Of a DNA stretch of 28,457 nucleotides, positions 7,980 to 14,474 are shown one piece after another. The translations under genes and the position numbers were made by a program. The notes under the pieces were generated by a model. The model had not been told where the DNA came from. It did not search any database and saw nothing but the letters and a program-made list of their open reading frames with translations. Source of the stretch: a virus; the IMG/VR virus record IMGVR_UViG_3300020055_002270, positions 1 through 28,457 of that record; one strand, 5' to 3'. The stretch's first letter is position 1. Each line of letters opens with the position of its first letter.

Positions 7980-8817
7980 CTATAATAGCTCTTCCTTTCA
8001 TTTCTTCCCAATCACGATTATCACGAACTTGGTCATTAACATTTTCAACTGCCTCTAATAATCCATATGTTTCAAATTGATTGATAATCGCACTTAAATC
8101 TTTTGGTAAACAATGTCCACCATAACCATAATCACCATCAGGACCAGGTACTGCCCAATGTGATTTACCAAGTCTCTCATCATAAGTTGCATACTCTACA
8201 ACTTTATCATAATCAATATCAATCTGCTCACATATATTATTCATCTCATTTGCAAATGATACTTTAGTTGCCAAGAAATTATTAATAAAATACTTTGTCA
8301 TCTCTGCAGTTTTACTACCTGTCTTCACGATAGTTGCCTGTGGAAATACTTTAGAATAGATTTGTCTAAGTTTATTAGTTCCAACTCTATTACCACCTAA
8401 TATAATTCTTTTCTGATTCTTGAAATCTTCCAAGAAGTTTTCTTCTGTTAAGAACTCTGGATTGAATATCACAGTAACATTTGAATAGTTCTTATTCATA
8501 TAATCCGTAGTGCCTGGTGGAACCGTAGATTTAATTACTACAATAGGTTTTTCTGTTCTACCCGAATCATAAACATATCCATCAATATCTCTAATCACTT
8601 CTTCTACAATACCTGTAAAACAAGTTCCGTCTTTTCTCATTGGTGTAGGAACACAAACAAATATAACTTCACACTCTTCAACTAAATCTTTTAAATTTGG
8701 TAAAGTGGATTTACCTAAATCAAATTTATCATAAGTGTGTAAATCATAATGTGATTCAAATCCTACTTTAATAGCAGTACCAACATAACCCTGTCCAACT
8801 ATTCCTATTTTGCCCAT
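7972..8817 (-). CDS. Short nucleotide-sugar dehydrogenase (UDP-glucose 6-dehydrogenase family)
   Basis: Oxidises the C6 hydroxyl of a nucleotide sugar to a carboxylate with NAD. The NAD site is IGIVGQGYVG (4-13). Family residues follow: VCVPTP (54-59), STVPPGTT (97-104), NPEFLTEENF with the catalytic-region glutamate at 121, TKYFINN (174-180), and the thiohemiacetal-forming cysteine C236 in YGGHCLPKD. At 281 residues it stops about where the C-terminal UDP-binding domain of normal 400-450-residue enzymes would begin, so it is a short form, not a frameshift: the frame closes cleanly and overlaps the next start. Ribosome binding site GAGGGG. It probably supplies uronic acids to the glycosyltransferases farther along. 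Confidence 0.87.
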   Translation of the reverse strand: MGKIGIVGQGYVGTAIKVGFESHYDLHTYDKFDLGKSTLPNLKDLVEECEVIFVCVPTPMRKDGTCFTGIVEEVIRDIDGYVYDSGRTEKPIVVIKSTVPPGTTDYMNKNYSNVTVIFNPEFLTEENFLEDFKNQKRIILGGNRVGTNKLRQIYSKVFPQATIVKTGSKTAEMTKYFINNFLATKVSFANEMNNICEQIDIDYDKVVEYATYDERLGKSHWAVPGPDGDYGYGGHCLPKDLSAIINQFETYGLLEAVENVNDQVRDNRDWEEMKGRAIIDE

Positions 8818-9215
8818 TTACCCCTCGCTACTACTTGTGCCATCACTCCATAGTTTGAGATATCTGAATAACTATCTACCAAACCTTCATTCTCTAAAGA
8901 ACCATCATCACCTCTCATGATAAGAGTTTTGATTCTCTCTACTTTATCATTAATCCTAAACCAGATACCCATCAAGGATAATCGTTTTTCTTCATCGTTT
9001 TTTAGTTCCTGTCCTACTGCAATGTTTTGTGGCCCATAATCGAATTGTTTATGTAGGAATAATTCATATTGTTCTCTTTGTATTGTTTTGAACTCTTCCG
9101 TCATTTCAGGATAACTTTCTTCCATATACCCAATAACATCTGTTTGATTCGGGTCATATTCTTGTCCGACATCATCAATGACTAATGTAGAGCTCTCTTT
9201 AATAGTCTTTACCAT
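8805..9215 (-). CDS. Nmad1-like (DUF1599) protein
   Basis: A 136-residue protein resembling the nucleotide-modification-associated domain 1 family (DUF1599). The diagnostic stretches are HKQFDYGPQNIAVG, LMGIWFRINDKVERIKTLI and the late DSYSDISNYGVMAQ. Family members occur in phages near nucleotide or DNA modification genes; their biochemical role is not settled. I start it at the ATG at 9215, which has the ribosome binding site GGAG six bases upstream, rather than the in-frame TTG at 9227 that overlaps that site. It is the first gene behind a near-consensus sigma70 promoter. With the methyltransferase at 19576 it is a hint that this phage modifies its DNA. Confidence 0.72.
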   Translation of the reverse strand: MVKTIKESSTLVIDDVGQEYDPNQTDVIGYMEESYPEMTEEFKTIQREQYELFLHKQFDYGPQNIAVGQELKNDEEKRLSLMGIWFRINDKVERIKTLIMRGDDGSLENEGLVDSYSDISNYGVMAQVVARGKWAK

Positions 9216-9240
9216 ATTTTTCTCCAATTTATTATGTTAG

Positions 9241-9270
9241 AATATAACACTTTTTTAATATAAGTGTCAA
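9241..9270 (-). promoter_or_regulatory. Sigma70-type promoter with dyad in spacer
   Basis: In coding orientation this reads TTGACA (9270-9265), a 17-nt spacer, then TTATAT (9247-9242), or TATATT with an 18-nt spacer: a near-perfect housekeeping promoter. An inverted repeat ACACTT/AAGTGT (9247-9252 and 9262-9267) overlaps both hexamer edges and could be an operator. It lies in a 60-nt gap between the ClpP-like gene and the Nmad1-like gene and would drive the latter group. Confidence 0.6.
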
Positions 9271-9275
9271 GCTTT

Positions 9276-9836
9276 TTATTTAATTTCATCAATAATACCA
9301 TACTCTAAACACTTTTCTGAATCTAAGTAAGTATCGTTTCTTTGGATTCGAGTCCAAAATCTTGAATCTTTTTTAGTAACACTTTCTAATAACTTATTTA
9401 TATCTTTTTGTAACTCACTAATGTGTTCCACACCTTTTTTAACATCAGTATTTCTACCTGCCTCAAATGTAGAACCCTCGTGTATCATGACTGTAGAATG
9501 TTTAGACATTGTTCTCGTACCTGTACCACTTGCCAATAATACTGCAGCTGCACTCATACAAGTTCCAACACAATGTGTGTTTACCTTTACATCTAATCCT
9601 CTGATATAATCCACTAACCCTAACATTGCATAAACATCACCACCATATGAGGCAATATTTAAATTAATATCTGTACCTGGATTACATCTTTGTAGATAAT
9701 CTAATTTTAATATCGTACTATATAAACTATCTATATCAAACTCATAATTCATATAAGTGGTGTTGGTTTTCGAATTAACACCCCATTCAATTTCTTGTAG
9801 GTAAAACTTTTCTTCATTTCTGAAATTATTTGCCAT
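9276..9836 (-). CDS. ClpP-like serine protease
   Basis: A 186-residue protease of the ClpP/crotonase fold. Visible elements: NIASYGGDVYAMLGLVDYI (the GG-x-V oxyanion strand and helix, 60-78), GTCMSAAAVLLASGT with the catalytic serine at 95, HSTVMIHEGSTF with the catalytic histidine at 119, and a C-terminal RNDTYLDSEKCLEYGIIDEI that supplies the aspartate. The length is near that of bacterial ClpP (about 195-205). In phages such proteins act either as prohead maturation proteases or as decoy or partner subunits of the host Clp system. I see no head genes nearby. Its start overlaps the gp62 stop by one base (TAATG). Confidence 0.87.
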   Translation of the reverse strand: MANNFRNEEKFYLQEIEWGVNSKTNTTYMNYEFDIDSLYSTILKLDYLQRCNPGTDINLNIASYGGDVYAMLGLVDYIRGLDVKVNTHCVGTCMSAAAVLLASGTGTRTMSKHSTVMIHEGSTFEAGRNTDVKKGVEHISELQKDINKLLESVTKKDSRFWTRIQRNDTYLDSEKCLEYGIIDEIK

Positions 9837-10264
9837 TACTTACTCCATATTTTTTTTAATTGTTTATCTTCAACACCATATTTCATTATGATTGCTGTAA
9901 CTTGTTCTTTTGTTAGGATATCAAGGTAATCCTCAACCTCTTTTGTACTACACTCAAAATAATCTGTTAAGTGTTCCATTGCCCACTTCTCAACTTTAGA
10001 TTTCTTTTTTGATTTAACATATCTTAAAAATGTTCTACCTCTTGGAATCACATCAATATAAAACTGATACACATTCTTAGGAGCCAACTCCCAATACTTT
10101 TGTATTTCATTCACAACTTGTAACCACTCTGATTTCATACTTAGAAAACGATGAACCATGTAATTAGACCAAGTCTTCTTATCACCCTCATCGAGAGAAT
10201 CCCAATACAAAGTGTTTTGTACATTTGTTATTTGTTTTATGTGGTCGAATAAACTCTTAGACAT
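9836..10264 (-). CDS. 62: Clamp loader small subunit (T4 gp62-like)
   Basis: The small subunit of the T4-type clamp loader, which with four gp44 subunits loads the gp45 clamp. The sequence is only recognisable by family pattern: a short N-terminal SLFDHIKQI helix, then WSNYMVHRFLSMKSEWLQVVNEIQKY, PKNVYQFYIDVIPRGRTFLRYVKSKKK and a C-terminal LTKEQVTAIIMKYG, all typical of gp62 of T4-like marine phages. The length of 142 residues is somewhat below that of T4 gp62 (187). It is not next to gp44 as in T4 and cyanophages; about 8.4 kb of other genes lie between. Its leader can fold so as to pair its ribosome binding site. Confidence 0.82.
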   Translation of the reverse strand: MSKSLFDHIKQITNVQNTLYWDSLDEGDKKTWSNYMVHRFLSMKSEWLQVVNEIQKYWELAPKNVYQFYIDVIPRGRTFLRYVKSKKKSKVEKWAMEHLTDYFECSTKEVEDYLDILTKEQVTAIIMKYGVEDKQLKKIWSK

Positions 10265-10269
10265 TTTAG

Positions 10270-10290
10270 AACCTTTTATATAAATAGGTT
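10270..10290 (-). promoter_or_regulatory. Hairpin over gp62 ribosome binding site, with TATTTATA
   Basis: In coding orientation the 24-nt gap holds AACCT (10290-10286) and AGGTT (10274-10270), a 5-bp stem enclosing an AT loop that itself can pair (TTT with AAA). The 3' arm contains the AGG of the ribosome binding site AAAAGG, 7 nt before the ATG. The loop includes TATTTATA (10286-10279). A translational hairpin or a promoter element are both possible. Confidence 0.35.
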
Positions 10291-10909
10291 ATTGTTTTTT
10301 GAAACCATCAATAAATCTATCAACCCACTCATTTTTTTTCAAATCAATCAACAATGTGATTCTATCAGTATCACCATCATTAAACATTGTATGATTCAAT
10401 CTTACATTAAATGTATGTATGTGTGCAGGTATCATTCTAAAGTTTTTAAATCGTGGTTTAAATCTTTTATTAAATGTATAAAGTGTGTAGGAATTTTCTT
10501 CTGTCCATTCCTCTTCTAATTCTTCATCTGTAATTGCAAACCAACAGTGGTTATTTGTTTTTATTGGTATTTGAAATCTAACTATATCATCACCCATATC
10601 TTTATCATTGTGGATACCATATGATGTTCCTGCCTTTCTTCTCATTAATCTGAATGATGTTACTTCTGTTTCAAAACTATTGTATATTTCTTGAAAGTAA
10701 GGTGTTTTACTTAGAATATCTGTACATGGTTCATTTTGATATGCAGTTTTGTAAATACCATTAAAATTATTCACACTTGGTAGTGATATACAATGTCCAA
10801 ATGCTCCATCTTCGTACTTACCATGAGTTTCTGCCGTAATCAAATCATTCTCTAACTTTATTAAATCATACTCTGGCCCTATCTTCCAACCTGTATCAAA
10901 ATTTCTCAT
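10289..10909 (-). CDS. Aspartyl/asparaginyl beta-hydroxylase-like 2OG-Fe(II) oxygenase
   Basis: A 206-residue double-stranded beta-helix oxygenase. The iron triad reads H100 and D102 in SYGIHNDKD and H173 in RLNHTMFNDG, with R183 in DTDRITLLID as the likely 2-oxoglutarate carboxylate contact. The RRKAGTSYGIHND and NVRLNHTMFN patterns are those of the aspartyl/asparaginyl beta-hydroxylase family. The substrate could be a protein side chain or a free amino acid. I place the start at the ATG at 10909, which follows a strong GAGGAG site; the longer in-frame start at 10954 lies inside the sulfotransferase gene. It differs in family from the five tandem oxygenases upstream. Confidence 0.82.
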   Translation of the reverse strand: MRNFDTGWKIGPEYDLIKLENDLITAETHGKYEDGAFGHCISLPSVNNFNGIYKTAYQNEPCTDILSKTPYFQEIYNSFETEVTSFRLMRRKAGTSYGIHNDKDMGDDIVRFQIPIKTNNHCWFAITDEELEEEWTEENSYTLYTFNKRFKPRFKNFRMIPAHIHTFNVRLNHTMFNDGDTDRITLLIDLKKNEWVDRFIDGFKKQ

Positions 10910-11558
10910 CTTCTCCTCTATTATCAAAATGACAAAAACCTTTATTCTCTTCATAAAAGTTTTTTAGTTCTTCCCAATTCTCTATGTTTTTATAGTTCTC
11001 TTTTGTATTTAATTTTACACCTGAAAAGAACCCAAATAAATCTTCATAAAATAATATTCTTGAACTATTATGATTTTTTAAATAATCAATAACCTTGATT
11101 GATGTTTCTTTAATACCTTGTATATCCTTTTTTATATCTTCAACCTCAATCTTTTCAATTTTTAACTTGTTGTATTCATCTTTTTCTTTTTGTGAAAATG
11201 TTTCAACTCCAAAATCTATTGGTCTCCACTTATCCGTTCTTTTTGCTAAATTTAATGAAATTGCCTGTTCAAATACATTTCTTCTTGATAAGAAAAAAAC
11301 AATATCATGATAATCTATCAAATCTAAATGTATTTTTTTCTGTGGATAAACACCATATTTTATTCCAAGAGTATTTTTATCTTTGTAAATTCTATCTAAA
11401 AATTCTGTAATACCTAAATTACTAACTAATTTATAGATATTATCATCAAATCCAAACTCCCATACAAATTTCTTTGATGAAACTTCTTGTAGTGTTTTAC
11501 AAAATTCTGTTGTACCACTACGACTACAACCTAATACTAATACTTTATTTAAATGCAT
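10896..11558 (-). CDS. Sulfotransferase-like P-loop protein
   Basis: A 220-residue protein with the PAPS-binding 5'-phosphosulfate loop at the N-terminus (VLVLGCSRSGTTEF, 7-19) and a plausible 3'-phosphate-binding strand and helix (DIVFFLSRRNVFEQAISLNLA, about 85-105, with the RR-N and Ser). It would transfer sulfate from PAPS to a hydroxyl or amine of a glycan, lipid or protein. The C-terminus is charged and less typical. It overlaps the last tandem oxygenase by 14 nt and the aspartyl-hydroxylase-like gene by 14 nt, so it is embedded in the oxygenase operon. Hydroxyls added by the oxygenases could be its acceptors; that is inference. Confidence 0.8.
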   Translation of the reverse strand: MHLNKVLVLGCSRSGTTEFCKTLQEVSSKKFVWEFGFDDNIYKLVSNLGITEFLDRIYKDKNTLGIKYGVYPQKKIHLDLIDYHDIVFFLSRRNVFEQAISLNLAKRTDKWRPIDFGVETFSQKEKDEYNKLKIEKIEVEDIKKDIQGIKETSIKVIDYLKNHNSSRILFYEDLFGFFSGVKLNTKENYKNIENWEELKNFYEENKGFCHFDNRGEDEKF

Positions 11559-12114
11559 TTCCTAACATCCAAGTTATTAATGAGTAACGAGTTCCATTAG
11601 TGATTGGTGTTACTCTATGTGATAAAAACGCGGGAAATATTGTGATACTCCCTCTCTCTCTTGTTGCGGTATAATTTTTTTCACCTGAATCTTCTGTGAT
11701 TCCAAATTCTAAATTTCCACCCTCATATGTTGTTTCATCTGATAACTGAACTATGGCAGTTAGTTTTCTCTTAGAAGTTTTTTTAGAACCACAATCAGTA
11801 TGCCATTCATATTTACCACCAACACCATACTTTAAAAGTTTTACATCTTCCATTTTTTGTATATCGAAGTTCCAAATGGATAAGTTTGATAATTCAAAAA
11901 CCATTTTTAGTTTATTGTTTAAGGTATCATCTTTGAATATAACTTCTTTATTATTACGAACTTTTTTATTTAAAATATTTTCATCATACTTTCCTGCAAG
12001 TTCTGAATCATTTGGATTCACTTCATCCAAATATTTTATTAAGTTATCACATTGTGAATCAGATAAAAAATTCTCTTTATGTACTACAAATTTAAAATTA
12101 TCATTTTGTATCAT
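11545..12114 (-). CDS. 2OG-Fe(II) oxygenase (tandem paralogue 5)
   Basis: One of five tandem paralogues of the prolyl-4-hydroxylase/PKHD type. In this 189-residue protein the triad is complete: H105 and D107 in YEWHTDCG, H166 in FLSHRVTP, with R176 in NGTRYSL for 2-oxoglutarate. The shared opening (NFLSDSQCDNLI) and closing (LGNAFK) peptides link it to its neighbours. The start at the ATG at 12114 overlaps the upstream TGA (ATGA) and has a GGAG site; the longer frame to 12147 lies in the upstream gene. The likely substrate is a protein or peptide side chain, but small molecules are not excluded. Confidence 0.86.
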   Translation of the reverse strand: MIQNDNFKFVVHKENFLSDSQCDNLIKYLDEVNPNDSELAGKYDENILNKKVRNNKEVIFKDDTLNNKLKMVFELSNLSIWNFDIQKMEDVKLLKYGVGGKYEWHTDCGSKKTSKRKLTAIVQLSDETTYEGGNLEFGITEDSGEKNYTATRERGSITIFPAFLSHRVTPITNGTRYSLITWMLGNAFK

Positions 12115-12704
12115 ACGAATGTATCTCCTACTGCCCAACAAACACAAGAATATCTCTCACCCTTTGTAACTGGTTTTACCTCGTGTCCTGCAAATGATGG
12201 ATGTATAATTAATTTTCCAACTTCAGGTTCTACTATTGTTCCATCAAACAATCTAAACTCTCCACCCTCATAATCTCGATGGTCATTTAAAAATACAATA
12301 CAAGTTAGTTTTACTGAACTAAACTTTTGTATTGAGTGGAAATCCGAATGTGGATTATACCAATCACCTACATCATATCTATGTGCCTGTAATCTATTTT
12401 CAAATATTCCACTTAAATTATATTTGAATGTTGTTATGTTTGCAATTTGTATTGCACTCCAAAACTTATCAAGATACTTTTGTTCATCCGTTCTACTGAT
12501 ATTTAACATACAAACATTGTCATCCATTACTGTCCTATCTTCTAAGTTTTGAACATAATGCCCTTTCTTTCTTGATGAATTTTTATCTATATGTTTTATC
12601 ATATATTCACAATCATCTTTTGAAAAGAAATTAGGTTTGGTAATAAACCATCTAAAATCTTGGTTTATCTTCAACTCTTCCATGTTTATATTTTTATATC
12701 TCAT
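12111..12704 (-). CDS. 2OG-Fe(II) oxygenase (tandem paralogue 4)
   Basis: A 197-residue member of the tandem oxygenase family, with complete triad H119 and D121 in YNPHSDFH, H174 in FAGHEVKP, and R184 in GERYSC. The strand EGGEFRLFDGTIVEP and the PSFAGHEV loop are standard for this fold. The ATG overlaps the stop of the upstream paralogue by 4 nt (ATGA). It is diverged from its neighbours (about the same length, low identity outside the core motifs), so the duplications are old or the copies evolve under different substrate demands. Confidence 0.86.
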   Translation of the reverse strand: MRYKNINMEELKINQDFRWFITKPNFFSKDDCEYMIKHIDKNSSRKKGHYVQNLEDRTVMDDNVCMLNISRTDEQKYLDKFWSAIQIANITTFKYNLSGIFENRLQAHRYDVGDWYNPHSDFHSIQKFSSVKLTCIVFLNDHRDYEGGEFRLFDGTIVEPEVGKLIIHPSFAGHEVKPVTKGERYSCVCWAVGDTFV

Positions 12705-13228
12705 TTAAAAGTATTTCCTTCTATGAAAGTTATTAAACTATATCTATCATGTTTACTAAATTGTAAAACTTTATGTGCTGCAAACGATGGAAATATAACT
12801 AATCTACCTTTTTTTGCTTCAATCGTTTGATTCCAAATCTGTAATCCACCACCTTCAAAATCATCATTTAAAAATATTACACAAGATAATTTAGTACAAC
12901 TATTAACAACCTTTCCATCTCCTGCTGCAAAATCCGAATGAAGAACATCATCTTCAACAAATGATTCTACTGGATATAACTTACCACACGAGTGTTGTAT
13001 TTTTGATATATCAAAATTATAAACTAATGTATTAGATATCTTTATTACTTTCCATATCTTATCTAATAACTTTTCATTTTCTATCTCAACATTTTTACAA
13101 TCTTTACCCCAAACAAAATTATCTTTGTTTACATTACTATCTATAAACTTAATTTCATCATCACACTCTTGAGATGATAAAAAGTTATCTCGAACTAAAA
13201 ACCACTCAAAATTTTCATTAGATATCAC
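12701..13228 (-). CDS. 2OG-Fe(II) oxygenase (tandem paralogue 3)
   Basis: A 175-residue oxygenase, the shortest of the five. The triad is H97 and D99 in VLHSDFAAG, H152 in FAAHKVLQ, with R162 in HDRYSL. It lacks part of the variable N-terminal region present in the other copies but keeps the opening NFEWFLVRDNFLSSQECD and the end GNTFK. It starts with GTG overlapping the upstream TGA (GTGA). The first shell is complete, so I expect activity. Confidence 0.85.
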   Translation of the reverse strand: MISNENFEWFLVRDNFLSSQECDDEIKFIDSNVNKDNFVWGKDCKNVEIENEKLLDKIWKVIKISNTLVYNFDISKIQHSCGKLYPVESFVEDDVLHSDFAAGDGKVVNSCTKLSCVIFLNDDFEGGGLQIWNQTIEAKKGRLVIFPSFAAHKVLQFSKHDRYSLITFIEGNTFK

Positions 13229-13827
13229 CTGAAATGGTCTCCTATGTATGTTTCTCTCATAATATATCGTTCTCCACTTATTAGTTCAGAAACCATATGG
13301 TTTGCAAAAGATGGAAACATAAATAAATATCCTTTTTTGTATGGACACTTAAAAAATTCTTCTTTGTCATTTTGAAATGCAAAATGTAAATCACCACCCT
13401 CAAAATCTTTGGGGTCTGATAATTGTATCAAACAAGTTATTTTATTTAAAGATAAAAATCCTTTGTCTGTACCAGAATGCCATTTGAATTGGTTACCAAT
13501 GTTATATTTTAAAACTCTAAAATCACCTGAAGCTTTTTCTATATTGAAATTCCATACTTTATTATTAGTTAATCTAACAATAGTATCTAATTTCTTTAAA
13601 ACCCAATCATAATTATTCTTTATATCTTTATTTTTTTCTTCATTCAAATAGAGTTCATCTAACTCTCTGTACTTTGAAAATGAAACTTCATTGTTTTTGT
13701 TTGGATTTATAACATCTGCTCTAACCCAACCACCTTCATTTTTTATTTGAGTTAGTAATTCATCACATTGAGCTTCACTTAAAAATGGTAAGTGAATGTA
13801 CCATTCAAAATTTTTATTTTCAATCAC
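13225..13827 (-). CDS. 2OG-Fe(II) oxygenase paralogue with HxG in place of HxD
   Basis: A 200-residue tandem paralogue in which the first iron motif reads WHSGTD: H117 is present but the residue aligned with the usual aspartate is G119, without an alignment gap relative to the next copy (WHTDFN). An aspartate is found two positions later (D121). The second histidine H177 (FANHMVSE) and R187 (GERYIM) are kept. Known HxG or HxA enzymes of this fold are Fe/2OG halogenases such as WelO5, BesD and SyrB2, where the free site takes chloride. Loss of activity or use of D121 are alternatives. It starts with GTG in a GTGA overlap and shares the C-terminal GDHFR with the upstream paralogue. Confidence 0.84.
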   Translation of the reverse strand: MIENKNFEWYIHLPFLSEAQCDELLTQIKNEGGWVRADVINPNKNNEVSFSKYRELDELYLNEEKNKDIKNNYDWVLKKLDTIVRLTNNKVWNFNIEKASGDFRVLKYNIGNQFKWHSGTDKGFLSLNKITCLIQLSDPKDFEGGDLHFAFQNDKEEFFKCPYKKGYLFMFPSFANHMVSELISGERYIMRETYIGDHFR

Positions 13828-14453
13828 CTAAAATGGTCTCCTACAAATAATTCTTGAATTACATATCGTTTACCTTTAGTAACTGGTGTTACATTATGTG
13901 ATAAAAATGTTGGAAAGATTGTTAGTGAACCTTTTTTCTTCTCCATAGTGTACCATTCTTTTGTATCTTTATCTTGGATACCAAATTGAACTTCACCACC
14001 CTCATATTCACTCGGGTCTGTTAATTGAATTATTCCTACTAACTTTCTTACTGAACAATAACCTGCATTAAAATCTGTGTGCCAACCATAGAATCCACCA
14101 TCTTGGTATTCTATTAGTTTTAATTCATCATGATAACCTCTGATATCAAATTTGAAAATATCTTTATTTACCATTTGAATAATCGTGTACATTTTCTCTT
14201 GTATCCAACCCCAATCGTTGGCAGTTTTATCGGGTCTCATATCATTTAGTGGTTGGTCTGTTAAGTACCACTCTTTTGTTTGTCTGATTTCTGGTATGAT
14301 TACACTACCCTTTTCATCACCAACACAACCTACAACCTGTTCTTCTGTCTCTGTAACTTGTTTAATTATTTCATCACACTTTTCAGATGAAAAGAAATTT
14401 GGTATTTGAATTGAATACTTGAAATTATTATTATGTTTATATTTTCCCATCAT
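13824..14453 (-). CDS. 2OG-Fe(II) oxygenase (tandem paralogue 1)
   Basis: First of the tandem oxygenases in transcription order, 209 residues. The triad is H125 and D127 in YGWHTDFNAG, H186 in FLSHNVTP, and R196 in GKRYVI. The core EYEGGEVQFGIQD and KKGSLTIFPTFLSH are typical. The ATG at 14453 follows AAAAAGG by 6 nt; an in-frame TTG at 14459 is less likely. It comes 21 nt after the Hint-domain gene, so it is probably co-transcribed with it. Its tail GDHFR is identical to that of the next copy, suggesting these two are the closest pair. Confidence 0.87.
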   Translation of the reverse strand: MMGKYKHNNNFKYSIQIPNFFSSEKCDEIIKQVTETEEQVVGCVGDEKGSVIIPEIRQTKEWYLTDQPLNDMRPDKTANDWGWIQEKMYTIIQMVNKDIFKFDIRGYHDELKLIEYQDGGFYGWHTDFNAGYCSVRKLVGIIQLTDPSEYEGGEVQFGIQDKDTKEWYTMEKKKGSLTIFPTFLSHNVTPVTKGKRYVIQELFVGDHFR

Positions 14454-14474
14454 TAACAACCTTTTTAGTTTTTG

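Noticed and set aside
9247-9267. ACACTT/AAGTGT dyad as a terminator of the ClpP-like gene
   Set aside because: The stem is AT-rich and not followed by a T run in the coding direction; its overlap with promoter hexamers makes an operator more likely.
10910-10954. Longer N-terminus of the aspartyl-hydroxylase-like gene
   Set aside because: It reads inside the sulfotransferase gene, while the ATG at 10909 has a strong GAGGAG site. The same reasoning removed extensions to 12147, 19597, 9227 and 26969.
11753-12169. 138-codon open frame on the plus strand
   Set aside because: It lies antisense to two well-supported oxygenase genes with complete motifs, and has no recognisable domain; a shadow of AT-rich codon use.
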